The translations under genes were made by a program, and so were the position numbers. DNA of 64,000 bases from Patescibacteria group bacterium UBA661 (lineage in GTDB: Bacteria > Patescibacteriota > Minisyncoccia > Phycocordibacterales > UBA918). Positions 50,239 through 59,525 of this stretch are shown here, piece after piece; the first letter of the stretch is position 1, and every line of letters starts with the position of its first letter. Under the pieces are notes generated by a model. It saw only the letters and a program-made list of their open reading frames with translations, was not told the DNA's origin and made no database searches. The stretch covers positions 1 to 64,000 of the forward strand of contig DBNX01000014.1 of NCBI GenBank assembly GCA_002299465.1. The letters run 5' to 3'.

Positions 50239-51081
50239 TCATTGCTGTTGTTTGGCATAAACCAGTGCTCCATAAAGACCAGCGTCATCTTTTAGGGTGG
50301 CGGTGGTAATGAAAGGACAAGCCACAAAACCATCGAGAGCTTCTACGGTGTATTTTCTGGTGGCTTCAATTGGTATTTTTGGATCCCCCACCATCATAGA
50401 ACCACCGAGAATAATTACCTCCGGCGACCAGTACAGAATGGTGTTGCGCAATCCTTGTGCTAAATACTCCGCTAACTCGTCCCATAAAGCGTCGCTTTGG
50501 GGGATTTCGTAGGGCTTAACTCCTAGACGAGATTCCACCGCTGTACCGGACACCAAGTTTTCTAAGGTTGGAGTCACGTCTTCGCCTAAAATGGTCCTGT
50601 CTATATCAAGCAGTTGGTGACCGGGTTCAAAGCCAACTGTTGCAATATCTAGTTTGCCTTGCTCGATCTTTACCCCACCCACACCGGTGCTGATGGTGTG
50701 GTAAGCAACAATATCAAGCCCCTTCCCTGCCCCAAAAACCGCTTCCCCTAAACCCGCTAAGGCCGTGTCATTTTCTAAGTAAACTGGTACACCAAACTGA
50801 GCAGTTAAATCTTTAGTCAGCGGTTTACCAGCCCAACTACCAAGCACGGCATCATTAGCGATGCCGGTTTTATTCTCCATTAGCAAACCCCGAATACCAC
50901 CAGCTATGGCTTTTATTTTTTTACCGGCTGCTAATTCAGCGATTCCTTCCGACATTTTTTTAAGACCAGCTTGATAATTAGTTGGGGTGTTAAAAGAAAT
51001 CTTTTGTGTGATGGTTTTACCATCATCGCTAACCGCTACTCTAATTTTCGTGCCACCAACATCAAAAACAACGTAGATCAT
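50239..51081 (-). CDS. ROK-family sugar kinase (glucokinase-like)
   Basis: This 280-residue ROK protein has the phosphate loop VFDVGGTKIRVAV (4-16), the catalytic region YLENDTALAGLGEAVFGAG and HTISTGVGGVKIEQGKL. GFEPGHQLLD follows, where many ROK members have a GE.GH zinc loop. The CxCGxxGC zinc knot is missing, as in some glucokinases. It would phosphorylate glucose or an amino sugar. It overlaps pgi by ATGA, so the pair forms the start of glycolysis. Confidence 0.82.
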   Translation of the reverse strand: MIYVVFDVGGTKIRVAVSDDGKTITQKISFNTPTNYQAGLKKMSEGIAELAAGKKIKAIAGGIRGLLMENKTGIANDAVLGSWAGKPLTKDLTAQFGVPVYLENDTALAGLGEAVFGAGKGLDIVAYHTISTGVGGVKIEQGKLDIATVGFEPGHQLLDIDRTILGEDVTPTLENLVSGTAVESRLGVKPYEIPQSDALWDELAEYLAQGLRNTILYWSPEVIILGGSMMVGDPKIPIEATRKYTVEALDGFVACPFITTATLKDDAGLYGALVYAKQQQ

Positions 51082-52334
51082 AGGAATAAAATCTCCTTGG
51101 TTTTATTTTTGTAAAGTTCTACGTTGGGTTGGTCAAAAGCATTTAGTTTTAGTAGTTTTGCTACGTACATTACCTCACGTAGTCGCATCGCCATAAATTG
51201 CCCGGTCGAGTAAGTAAGATTTTCTTCAAAGATTGTGGCGCGATGTGGTAGCTGTAGCTCTTGGTAAGCGGCGATTACTCCACCGTAGAGGGCGGTTGCT
51301 ACTTCTTGAATCGAATAACCCTTAAGAGCGCCGGCTATTTTGGTTTGTTTAGGAATCATAACATCCAGTGTTTCATCATCAAAAGTCACAAAATCCGTAT
51401 ACATTTTTGGTACACCACTTAAAAATAATTGTCCGACTGAGTGGAGCTCCACCGGCGTTACAATCGTCGGTACCATCACCTCGCGTACGGGCTTATTTTC
51501 GATGGTTACCGCCTTCCCTAAGCTTTCAGCAAATAATTGTCGATACCAGCGACCGAGCTTTTCTAAGCGTGGTTCAAAGGCAAAAAAGGTGTAGTGCGGA
51601 TATCTGAGTTGGTGATAGCAAGTAATCCGAGCGGCGCTATCAACTACTACTGATTCCAGAGTCGGGTTGAGGACGTCTAAATAACCAGAGAGAAATTCGT
51701 CTACATCGTAATTTAGTAAGGCGAGCGGAATAAGTCCGACAGCGGTCGCAATCGAGTAGCGTCCGCCAATAATTTCTGGCATCGCCACGGTGGTGGCGTT
51801 TAGTTTTTTGCCAGTTTTCATAAACTCAGTCCCTGCGTTACCAATAAAGTAACTTTGGTCGTAAATAGATTTTCCGTACTTACCTTCTAAAATTGAAAAC
51901 AAAACCGCCGCGTTGGCTAAGGTTTCTGTCGTGTTACCAGATTTGCTAACCACACAAACTGCTATCTGCTTAACTTGTTTGTAGCGGGTTAGAGTTTTTT
52001 CCAAAGAGCGAAAAGTATCAACTCCGACCGTATCCAAGACGAACAGCTCGCGGGTGTGATCGGAAAGAATGCCGTGCACAGCTTCCACGCCAAGACTAGA
52101 GCCGCCAATACCCACTAAAATTACCAACCTAATATGCTTAGCTCGCTGGCTAGCTGTCTCCACTGCGCGGTGTAAAGCTAAATCTTTTGCGTAATACAAA
52201 GATGCTTCTGGTACTTCTAAATTAAACTGTTTTTCAGCTTCTTGTATTTCGGTTCGGTAAACCTGTAAGGATTTTTTGTTTTGGATCAGTTGACGTTCCT
52301 TGAGTCGAGCGTCATCAAAGTACGAAATGTGCAT
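51078..52334 (-). CDS. pgi: Glucose-6-phosphate isomerase
   Basis: This 418-residue SIS-fold isomerase converts glucose-6-P and fructose-6-P. It shows VGIGGSSLGVEAV (near 74-86) and VSKSGNTTETLANA (near 128-141) for phosphate binding, and FLSGVPKMYTDFV later. Typical bacterial Pgi has about 450-550 residues, so this is a compact version common in CPR and some Firmicutes. Its stop overlaps the start of the ROK kinase. Confidence 0.88.
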   Translation of the reverse strand: MHISYFDDARLKERQLIQNKKSLQVYRTEIQEAEKQFNLEVPEASLYYAKDLALHRAVETASQRAKHIRLVILVGIGGSSLGVEAVHGILSDHTRELFVLDTVGVDTFRSLEKTLTRYKQVKQIAVCVVSKSGNTTETLANAAVLFSILEGKYGKSIYDQSYFIGNAGTEFMKTGKKLNATTVAMPEIIGGRYSIATAVGLIPLALLNYDVDEFLSGYLDVLNPTLESVVVDSAARITCYHQLRYPHYTFFAFEPRLEKLGRWYRQLFAESLGKAVTIENKPVREVMVPTIVTPVELHSVGQLFLSGVPKMYTDFVTFDDETLDVMIPKQTKIAGALKGYSIQEVATALYGGVIAAYQELQLPHRATIFEENLTYSTGQFMAMRLREVMYVAKLLKLNAFDQPNVELYKNKTKEILFL

Positions 52335-52348
52335 AGATTTTTATATAT

Positions 52349-53095
52349 TTAGACCTGTCGGACATTCTTGCAGTCAACATTTTTTAAGACATATTTGTAA
52401 GCATCTTCAACCGAATCTACAACCACAAAGAAATCCAAGTCTTCTTTGCTGATAGTTTTAAACTTTTTTACAAGATCTTTTTCAAACCAGTGCAACAACG
52501 GGTTCCAAAATTCCGAGCCATACAAGACAATCGGAATCCGTTCAATTTTTTTGGTTTGAATGAGGGTAATAATCTCAAAGAACTCATCCAGAGTACCGTA
52601 GCCACCAGGAAAGTAGACATAGGCCTCAGAAGCGAATGTCAGCATTACTTTACGCGAAAAAAAATACTTAAAACTCATGGATTCTGTCGTGTAGGGATTT
52701 AGTTTTTGTTCAAACGGTAATTCGATATTAAGTCCCACTGACCGTCCACCCACCTTAAAAGCACCCACGTTAGAGGCTTCCATAATTCCTGGACCGCCAC
52801 CGGAAATCACAGCAAAACCCTTTTTGGCTAATTTAGCAGCTAGTTCCTCAGCGGCTTTGTAGTAAGGGTCGTCAGGAGTAAGTCGAGCACTTCCCCAAAA
52901 AGTAACTGATAGTCCGTAATTTCGCAACAACTCAAAACCCTGCACAAACTCAGACATAATTCTAAAAACTCGCCACGATTGCACTGCCCCGTCTTGACCG
53001 GCTGGGTCCAGTAATTCCGTTACCACTCGACACTGCTGGCTAGATTTTTTTGACTTAGCCTTATCTAACCCGAAAATTTTTTTGACCATACGCAT
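52349..53095 (-). CDS. LOG-family protein (TIGR00730-type)
   Basis: This 248-residue Rossmann-like protein has GGGPGIMEASNVGAFKVGG and PGGYGTLDEFFEII, the two signatures of LOG-type phosphoribohydrolases, often annotated as lysine decarboxylase-like. In plants and some bacteria they free cytokinin-like bases from ribonucleotides; in most bacteria the role is nucleotide salvage or unknown. I start at ATG 53095, as earlier ATGs overlap the previous gene and add unrelated residues. Confidence 0.82.
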   Translation of the reverse strand: MRMVKKIFGLDKAKSKKSSQQCRVVTELLDPAGQDGAVQSWRVFRIMSEFVQGFELLRNYGLSVTFWGSARLTPDDPYYKAAEELAAKLAKKGFAVISGGGPGIMEASNVGAFKVGGRSVGLNIELPFEQKLNPYTTESMSFKYFFSRKVMLTFASEAYVYFPGGYGTLDEFFEIITLIQTKKIERIPIVLYGSEFWNPLLHWFEKDLVKKFKTISKEDLDFFVVVDSVEDAYKYVLKNVDCKNVRQV

Positions 53096-53112
53096 ATGTA
53101 CATTGTAACATT

Positions 53113-53709
53113 CTATGTCTGCCAAGGAATGTCATACTGCGCAAATTCGGGGAGAAGTTTTTGGTCGTGCAGTAAACGAGAAATTACTTCCGCGTGTGAA
53201 AGTGCCCCAGTGAGAGCGTTGTGGGGCTCGGGTTCTTCGGGAATACCACAATAATTCAAAATCGCGTCTAAGTTTAAGGCACTGCGGCGATGTTGCGCAT
53301 CGAGGGGTGGGTAGAGCCCTCTTTTTACGATATGCATCCAGGCCAGGGTGTGGCTGTCTATCGTGCGGTGGGCAAAATCTTGTGGTAAATGAGCACGGAT
53401 ACAAGCCGCTTTCAGAAAATCACGGTCAAACGAAACGTTTTGTCCCGCCAGAGTACGGTCGCCCATATGCTGAGACCATTCGAGAAAAGACCTGACCAAC
53501 TCTGCTTCGCTAACTTTATTGGGGTCGGTAATAGTTGCCTCATCCATACCGTGTACGGCAGTCGCTTCTTCCTGAATATGAGCCCCCGACCAAATCCGAC
53601 ATTCCCCGTAAAAGCGGTTGGTAGGCATTTCATATTCTAAAGCTCCCAGCGCAATAATTGAACACTTCTGATAATCTACTCCGCTTGCTTCAATATCGAT
53701 TACAATCAT
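53113..53709 (-). CDS. DnaQ-like 3'-5' exonuclease (DEDD family)
   Basis: This 198-residue protein has Exo I VIDIEASG with D5 and E7, Exo II GQNVSFDRDFL and an Exo III-like PHNALTGALSHAEV near 161-174. The expected final Asp of H-x4-D is Gly here, so activity may be weakened or use a different ligand. Family members proofread DNA or process RNA. It is followed by YihY on one side and the LOG gene on the other, all leftward. Confidence 0.75.
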   Translation of the reverse strand: MIVIDIEASGVDYQKCSIIALGALEYEMPTNRFYGECRIWSGAHIQEEATAVHGMDEATITDPNKVSEAELVRSFLEWSQHMGDRTLAGQNVSFDRDFLKAACIRAHLPQDFAHRTIDSHTLAWMHIVKRGLYPPLDAQHRRSALNLDAILNYCGIPEEPEPHNALTGALSHAEVISRLLHDQKLLPEFAQYDIPWQT

Positions 53710-53711
53710 AA

Positions 53712-54506
53712 TTAAATATTAGCCATTGCCTTCCGTTTTTCAAATTCAGAAGCCACGATAGCTCCGTAGTAAATCACTGAGGCGATTACGTATACCCATA
53801 CCAAAAGGACCAAAATAAGTCCGGCTGCACCAAAAATATTAAGAGCGGGTTTGGTCGCTAGGTAAAGAGTGACCAGGTTTTTAGCAAAAACGAATAAGAG
53901 TCCTGCTGTCAAAGCCCCTACCAAACAGCCGCTAATACTCGGTGCCTTAGCTACTAAAAATCGGTAGAGCAAGAAAAAGAAAAAAGAGATACTAAAAAAC
54001 CAAATCAAGACTGGCACTAGCCGATTTTCTAATTCCAACATCGCCCAAACGCCTTCGATGCTAATGATCGCCAAAACGTAAATTTGTAGGATGGCGATAA
54101 AAAATATCGAGCGGAAAGTTTGCCAAAGCCAGGATTTTAAATCATTTTCTTGAATATTCCAGATGTGTCTAAAGCCGTAACCGAGGACATTAATAGCTGC
54201 CACACCAGTTACTGAAAAAAAAGCAATCGCTAATATAGGTACGTCGTATGAATGTACTTGCACATCAAGATTCTGCACAGCATAGCTAATCAGAGAGGTC
54301 AGATCGGGACCAAACATCGCTCCCCAACTGATAAACATATTCCTGACAAATTCAAAGCCAAAAAATGTACTTGAGATACCCAAAGAAATCAAAATGAGTG
54401 GCACCAAAGCGAACGGGGCGTAATAAGAGAAAGCCGCGGCGTGGTGACTCATACCCAAGCTGATCCATAGGCTGACGGATTTAGATAATATCTGGAGACG
54501 GTGCAT
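53712..54506 (-). CDS. YihY/BrkB-family membrane protein
   Basis: This 264-residue integral membrane protein has six predicted spans. The N-terminal HAAAFSYYAPFALVPLILIS is the family signature, with GFRHIWNI in the middle and the C-terminal GLILVLLVWVYVIASVIYYG. YihY/BrkB proteins were once called RNase BN in error; their real function is uncertain. The gene begins 2 bp before the exonuclease gene in the same direction. Confidence 0.86.
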   Translation of the reverse strand: MHRLQILSKSVSLWISLGMSHHAAAFSYYAPFALVPLILISLGISSTFFGFEFVRNMFISWGAMFGPDLTSLISYAVQNLDVQVHSYDVPILAIAFFSVTGVAAINVLGYGFRHIWNIQENDLKSWLWQTFRSIFFIAILQIYVLAIISIEGVWAMLELENRLVPVLIWFFSISFFFFLLYRFLVAKAPSISGCLVGALTAGLLFVFAKNLVTLYLATKPALNIFGAAGLILVLLVWVYVIASVIYYGAIVASEFEKRKAMANI

Positions 54507-54522
54507 GTCTGTTTATTCTACC

Positions 54523-54942
54523 CTATCTAAGGCCAGGGCAATTAACGGCCGGGGTATAACCAGCCGCCTCAGCGGCTGCTCGTGAGGGAAAAGTAAGCAA
54601 ATTTTCTGGCTTAATTCGTGCTGCCCCTGGACATTCGGGCAGATGATACCGGGTGCCGTTTCTTGATGCCACCACCGCTACGGTTTGGCTGTCTTGTTCA
54701 GTTACTTCACTTACTTGGACTGGAGTGGCGGTCGAGGTGAGTGGTACGTGGGTGGGTGTCAAATTGATGTTTGCTTGCTTTTCTTGATAAATTACCGTGG
54801 CGGTTTCGGTATTTGTACTTAAAACCGAATTTAAGGAGACGGACTGCCGACCGAGCAAAAAGGAGATGGCTGCCACAAAAATAATCAAAACACTGAAGAA
54901 AATTCGGTCATTTTGGAGAGCGGACTTGAATTTTTCTTTCAT
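54523..54942 (-). CDS. Membrane-anchored protein with an Ada-like metal-binding domain
   Basis: This 139-residue protein has a signal-anchor at about 16-34, a Thr/Val-rich linker and a C-terminal domain SRNGTRYHLPECPGAARIKP plus NLLTFPSRAAAEAAGYTPA and NCPGL. That is the pattern of the Ada-type zinc domain (Y..p.CP....i...n...F.s...A...GY.P...C). Seen here outside the DNA repair protein, it is probably an exported metal or ligand module. I start at the second ATG (54942); a TATAAT just upstream suggests a leaderless mRNA. Confidence 0.7.
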   Translation of the reverse strand: MKEKFKSALQNDRIFFSVLIIFVAAISFLLGRQSVSLNSVLSTNTETATVIYQEKQANINLTPTHVPLTSTATPVQVSEVTEQDSQTVAVVASRNGTRYHLPECPGAARIKPENLLTFPSRAAAEAAGYTPAVNCPGLR

Positions 54943-54987
54943 ATACATTATAATCGCACCATAATCTATCGTTAATCATTATATCCT

Positions 54988-55263
54988 ATGGCAACCAAAA
55001 AAGCCGCGGGTACCGCGAAAAACCTGCGTGACTCGCAACCTAAATATCTGGGCATCAAAAAAACCGCCGGCGAAAAAGTTGGTCTTGGTCAAATTATTGT
55101 TCGTCAACGTGGTACAAAAATTGAAGCGGGCAAGGGCGTTAATGTTGGTAAAGACCACACTCTTTACGCCGCCCAACCAGGCACTGTTTCATTCCGCAGT
55201 CTACGCAAAAAGCGTTTTGACGGTAGTCTAGTCGTCAAAAAAGCCGTGGACGTCATTGCTTAA
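54988..55263 (+). CDS. rpmA: 50S ribosomal protein L27
   Basis: This 91-residue protein matches L27: the basic N-terminus, SQPKYLGIKKTAGEKVGLGQ followed by IIVRQRGTKI, then GKDHTLYAAQPG. It sits near the peptidyl transferase centre. In most bacteria it follows L21; here L21 lies at 61625-61960 on the other strand, so the operon is split. A strong terminator follows. Confidence 0.93.
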   Translation: MATKKAAGTAKNLRDSQPKYLGIKKTAGEKVGLGQIIVRQRGTKIEAGKGVNVGKDHTLYAAQPGTVSFRSLRKKRFDGSLVVKKAVDVIA

Positions 55264-55282
55264 ATCTCAATTCGATTTAGCC

Positions 55283-55325
55283 CAAAAACAAAAACTCGGT
55301 CTTTGCAGATCGAGTTTTTGTTTTG
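55283..55325. terminator. Terminator between rpmA and cyclophilin gene
   Basis: AACAAAAACTCG and CGAGTTTTTGTT form a 12-bp stem with T-rich flanks on both sides. It can stop transcription from either direction between these convergent genes. Confidence 0.85.
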
Positions 55326-55347
55326 CCTTTCTTTAAACGGCAATGAG

Positions 55348-56049
55348 CTAGGGTCGAGTAATCAGTACGGACTCAATAATTACAGGATTAACCGGTAAAT
55401 CATTAGCGTTTGTTTCGGTGGTAGCGATAGCGTCCACCACATCCATACCACGCAAGACTCTGCCAAAAACTGGGTGTTTCGATGACAGAGGCTCCTTATC
55501 AAAATCCAGATTGGTGTTATCAACTACGTTTATAAAGAATTGGCTGCCACCAGATTCGGGACCGCGGTTTGCCATGGCGATAGTGCCGCGTACATTCGTT
55601 AAGTATTCTCCACTAACGTGTTCGTCGGGGATGGTGTAGCCAGGACCGCCTGTGCCGTATCTAAGATATTCACCGGTTCTGGTATAGGGATCGCCAGATT
55701 GAATCATAAAACCCTCAATCACGCGGTGGAATTTAATCCCATCATAAAAACCCTCCTCAGCTAGTTTGATAAAATTTCCAGCCGTGATAGGCATGGTGTC
55801 TGTGAATAATTCGATTTCAATCACACCGCGGTTGGTGAGCATAGTGGCAACAGGGTTGTTAGGATTTGTCATTTCTACTTGATAAGCGGATAATTCTTCG
55901 GGTGAAAGTGGACCTGGTAATTGTTCGTTTAGCTGGCTGTCAGTGACGGTCGGAGTGGTGTCATCACCCAGCCAAAACGCCAAACCAACCACTAACCCCA
56001 ATGACAACACCATCACTCCACCCACTGCTATTAAACTTTTTTGCTTCAT
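55348..56049 (-). CDS. Membrane-anchored cyclophilin peptidyl-prolyl isomerase
   Basis: This 233-residue protein has an N-terminal membrane anchor (about 6-27), a linker and a cyclophilin domain from about 65. The domain has FYDGIKFHRVIEGFMIQSGD (about 101-120), TIAMANRGPESGGSQFFIN and HPVFGRVLRGMDVV. The catalytic Arg, Phe and His-rich set is present. It should speed Pro isomerisation during folding of exported proteins. It follows rplI by 17 bp, in the same direction. Confidence 0.87.
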   Translation of the reverse strand: MKQKSLIAVGGVMVLSLGLVVGLAFWLGDDTTPTVTDSQLNEQLPGPLSPEELSAYQVEMTNPNNPVATMLTNRGVIEIELFTDTMPITAGNFIKLAEEGFYDGIKFHRVIEGFMIQSGDPYTRTGEYLRYGTGGPGYTIPDEHVSGEYLTNVRGTIAMANRGPESGGSQFFINVVDNTNLDFDKEPLSSKHPVFGRVLRGMDVVDAIATTETNANDLPVNPVIIESVLITRP

Positions 56050-56066
56050 ACTGTTTTTTACAGATG

Positions 56067-56513
56067 CTAATGATTATTTGCTAAAACTTTAATACTTAAA
56101 CTGCCAGTTTTACCCCCACCCGCTATGGAGACACTATGCTCCCCCACTGTTTTTATAGGTGAAGTAAATTTTAGGTAACCCGTCTCAATCACATAACCGC
56201 GCTCAGCGAGAACGGTGGTCAGTGTGGTGGCTTGCACGGACTGGAAAAGATGACCTTGTTGGTTGGCTTCCATATTTATAACCAGAGGTTCTTTTGTACA
56301 CGACTCAATTACTGCCGCTATCAACTGCCCGACATCAGCTTGGGCTTGGGCCTTACCGGACTTAAGGGCTTCCACCCGCTTTATGTTGGCCGGAAGGGCG
56401 GGTAAAGCGTCTTTTTGGGGAATTAACTTATTCAAAGCAAAACCGTCAGGCACTTCTTTGACTTCATAGCGTTTGCCAATTTTAGCAACATCCCTGAGAA
56501 GAATTACTTTCAT
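56067..56513 (-). CDS. rplI: 50S ribosomal protein L9
   Basis: This 148-residue protein starts MKVILLRDVAKIGKRYEVKE, the conserved L9 N-terminal domain that binds 23S rRNA. A long helix (about 40-75) and the C-terminal globular domain with SPIKTVGEHSVSI follow. Some CPR lineages lack L9, so its presence helps narrow the lineage. The size is standard. Confidence 0.92.
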   Translation of the reverse strand: MKVILLRDVAKIGKRYEVKEVPDGFALNKLIPQKDALPALPANIKRVEALKSGKAQAQADVGQLIAAVIESCTKEPLVINMEANQQGHLFQSVQATTLTTVLAERGYVIETGYLKFTSPIKTVGEHSVSIAGGGKTGSLSIKVLANNH

Positions 56514-56597
56514 AACATTCGTTTATTTTATGACATTTGCTACTAACAACCCAATAACTTCAGTATCATAACAAGTTATCAGCTCGTGGCAATATGC

Positions 56598-57908
56598 TTA
56601 ATTACTATTCACCTCACTGACCACTGCTTCGCCCGCCAGGAAACGGAGGGCCGCGTCTAGTTGCGGGTCAATATCACTAAGACGCTCTTCGGGTGTGCGG
56701 TTGATGATGATGTCCGGCTCAAGACCACCGTCTGAGATGGACTTTCCGTCTGGTGTAAGCCAGCGGGTTACGGTGACTTTGAGTGATGAGCCGTCTTCTA
56801 GGCTAATCAATTCTTGCACCGAGCCTTTACCAAAGGTGTTGGTGCCGATAACTGTCGCGTAGTCGTGCTCACTGAGTGCTCCGGCGAGAATCTCAGAGGC
56901 CGAAGCAGAACCACGGTCTACCAGCACAACTATTTTTTCAGGAGCTTCCCTGCCTAACGTTCGACCTTGGCTACGGTACAACTTTTCCTCACCTTGCTCA
57001 CTGTGGCGTTCGCGTACCACTACTTTACCAGTTGGTAAAAAGAAACTAGCGATAGAAACGGCGCTCTGCAAGTATCCGCCTGGATTACCGCGCAAATCAA
57101 TTATCAACTTAGTAGCATCTGATCTGACATATTCGCGCAAAGCTTCTTGCATCTTAGCTTCAGCTAAGGCGTTGAAACTGTAGAGGCTGATGATAAAGAC
57201 GTCACCGCGTTGTTCGGTTTTGGTTGTTGGAATAACAATCGTATCTCTAACTACTGTAAATTCACGTAATTCCATTTCTCCCTCGCGTAAGATGTCGAGA
57301 GTGACGGCTGTTCCCTTTTCGCCACGAATGCGCCGTACCGCCTCGTCAATCGACATATTTCTGGTAATTTCTCCATCGATCTCGATTATTTTATCGCCCG
57401 CCAATAGACCAGCTCGTTCGGCCGGAGTATCGACAAGTGGTGTAATTATCGTGATTACGCCGTCTCGGTTGCCCACCTCCATACCAATGCCACTAAAATT
57501 ACCGGACACATCTTCAGTAAAAGCGCGACTTTCGGCTGGAGGCATAAAAACTGTGTAGGGGTCGCCATAAGCTCCTACCATACCTTGAATGGCCCCACGC
57601 AGTTTATCTTCAGGAGTAACAACATCCTCGGGACCAGCCACGATAAAACGCTCTTCCAGAAGATGCCAAACTTCCCAAAACTCTGTAAGGTCAACTGGTG
57701 TAGCGGGGGCAGGAGTGACTTCACGACTGAAGATAGAGAAGATGCTGGCGGTGTTGTCGGTGGGTTCTAGAATAGTGTGAGCTTGCGCTCCGGTAAAAAA
57801 AGCTCCCACCGCCAGCAAAACAGCTAAGGCAATTCCTAAGGAGCTATTGTAAGCGGAAGTTTTTTTGTCTTCGGGCAGTTGAGAAGTGCCCTGTGTATTT
57901 TCTGTCAT
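56598..57908 (-). CDS. C-terminal processing protease (S41)
   Basis: This 436-residue exported protease has an N-terminal membrane segment (about 22-43). A PDZ domain follows (about 130-215), with GIGMEVGNRDGVITIITPL. The S41 catalytic core has Ser in RGSASASEILAGAL and Lys in NTFGKGSVQELISL. It trims C-termini of exported or wall proteins. I choose the second Met at 57908 because the first lies within an odd leader (MCHNVQ). It is divergent from cysS. Confidence 0.9.
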   Translation of the reverse strand: MTENTQGTSQLPEDKKTSAYNSSLGIALAVLLAVGAFFTGAQAHTILEPTDNTASIFSIFSREVTPAPATPVDLTEFWEVWHLLEERFIVAGPEDVVTPEDKLRGAIQGMVGAYGDPYTVFMPPAESRAFTEDVSGNFSGIGMEVGNRDGVITIITPLVDTPAERAGLLAGDKIIEIDGEITRNMSIDEAVRRIRGEKGTAVTLDILREGEMELREFTVVRDTIVIPTTKTEQRGDVFIISLYSFNALAEAKMQEALREYVRSDATKLIIDLRGNPGGYLQSAVSIASFFLPTGKVVVRERHSEQGEEKLYRSQGRTLGREAPEKIVVLVDRGSASASEILAGALSEHDYATVIGTNTFGKGSVQELISLEDGSSLKVTVTRWLTPDGKSISDGGLEPDIIINRTPEERLSDIDPQLDAALRFLAGEAVVSEVNSN

Positions 57909-57993
57909 TTGGACATTATGACACAAACTTTAGCATTGACCAAAGCCACTCTGGGTACTGTCTATTTAGAAATTATTTTGTTATGCTAAAAAT

Positions 57994-59454
57994 ATGTTTA
58001 GTAATCTTTTTCGATCCGAGAAAACCGCCTTCGCTACCTTGCCTATCCAGCTCTACAATACCAGCGGTGGCCAGAAAGAAATTTTTCAAGCTCAAAATGA
58101 CGGGGTGGTTTTAATGTACAGTTGTGGCCCAACGGTTTACGATTACGCCCACATTGGAAACCTTAGATCGTACGTTTTTTCAGATATCTTAAAACGCACC
58201 CTGCAATTTCATGGCTACGCTGTTTCCCACACTATAAATTTTACTGACTTCGGGCACCTCACAGATGATGGTGATGCCGGTGAAGACAAAATGATGAAAG
58301 GTCTCAAGCGTGAGGGGTTGCCAGTGACACTGGAGGCAATGCGCGACCTCTCGGATCGTTACATTAGGGCCTTTACAGAAGATTTTGCCGCTCTGCGCAT
58401 TATTCCCCCCACGACTTGGGCGCGGGCGAGTGAATATATTCCAGAACAAATTAAACTCATTGCGACACTACAAGAGGCTGGCTATACTTATGAAACTAGT
58501 GACGGAGTTTATTTTGACATTAGCAAGTTTCCGGCTTACGGCAAACTCGGAAACATTAACTTGAGTGAATTAAAAAGCGGAGCACGGGTAGAAATTAACA
58601 CTGAAAAAAGACAAGCGGCTGACTTTGCTGTTTGGAAAAAAGGCACTCTCGGTTGGGACAGTCGTTGGGGTAAAGGTTTTCCGGGTTGGCACATTGAATG
58701 CTCTGCGATGGCGATGGCTACGCTTAGTGAAACTATCGATATTCATACTGGTGGCATAGATCACATACCAGTTCATCACAACGCTGAAATTGCCCAATGT
58801 GAGTGTGCTACTGGTAAGACTTTTGCTCGGTACTGGCTTCATAATGCCTTTCTTAGTATCAACAACACCAAAGTCAGCAAATCACTTGGCAACACTTTCA
58901 CTCTACGTCAGCTGTTTGAGCAAGGTTTCACTGGAGAAGATTATCGGTACTGGTTACTGACTGCACATTACCGCTCGCCGGTAAATTTTTCTTGGGAAGC
59001 TTTAGCGGCAGCGAAGCAAGCTCTCTTTCGTTTGCGTCGCCTTGTCTATGAGGAATATCAACAAGTAGACGGTGTTCCAGAAACCAACTACGTTGCGCAA
59101 TTACGCAGTCATCTCGCTAACGATTTAGACACACCGGCGGTGATTGCCTTGCTTTGGCAAATTACCAAAGATACCAATCTAGACAATCCGACCAAGTGCG
59201 CCACCATTAAGGTTTTTGACAGTATTCTCGATGTTGGGCTAAGTGCCACCAAAGCAGAGGGGCAAGAGGCGCTGGGAACGGTAACTGCCGATGAAATTCC
59301 GTCCGCCATTCAAACTTTGCTAGACAAACGAGAGGCGGCCCGAATTGCCAACAATTGGTTCGAAGCTGACACTCTGCGCGAAGCTATTAAAATCAAGGGT
59401 TACAATCTAGAAGACACTCCGCACGGACCAAAACTAAGTAAAATCTTGGATTAG
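57994..59454 (+). CDS. cysS: Cysteinyl-tRNA synthetase
   Basis: This 486-residue class I synthetase has YSCGPTVYDYAHIGNLRSYV (zinc Cys and HIGH-like HIGN), GWHIECSAMA and HTGGIDHIPVHHNAEIAQ. KVSKSLGN is the KMSKS loop. It joins Cys to tRNA-Cys. The length and motif set are standard. The C-terminal part ends with DTPHGPKL, seen in many CysRS. It is followed by the replicative helicase gene 71 bp later. Confidence 0.93.
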   Translation: MFSNLFRSEKTAFATLPIQLYNTSGGQKEIFQAQNDGVVLMYSCGPTVYDYAHIGNLRSYVFSDILKRTLQFHGYAVSHTINFTDFGHLTDDGDAGEDKMMKGLKREGLPVTLEAMRDLSDRYIRAFTEDFAALRIIPPTTWARASEYIPEQIKLIATLQEAGYTYETSDGVYFDISKFPAYGKLGNINLSELKSGARVEINTEKRQAADFAVWKKGTLGWDSRWGKGFPGWHIECSAMAMATLSETIDIHTGGIDHIPVHHNAEIAQCECATGKTFARYWLHNAFLSINNTKVSKSLGNTFTLRQLFEQGFTGEDYRYWLLTAHYRSPVNFSWEALAAAKQALFRLRRLVYEEYQQVDGVPETNYVAQLRSHLANDLDTPAVIALLWQITKDTNLDNPTKCATIKVFDSILDVGLSATKAEGQEALGTVTADEIPSAIQTLLDKREAARIANNWFEADTLREAIKIKGYNLEDTPHGPKLSKILD

Positions 59455-59510
59455 AAGTTATTCACAAAATCCACACTCTGGCGGAAAAAACGTCAAGTGT
59501 CGGTACGTGC

Positions 59511-59516
59511 TACAAT
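59511..59516 (+). promoter_or_regulatory. -10 element before dnaB
   Basis: TACAAT lies 9 bp before the dnaB ATG, so the mRNA would be nearly leaderless. A clear -35 is not visible. Confidence 0.4.
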
Positions 59517-59525
59517 AGCTCCACT

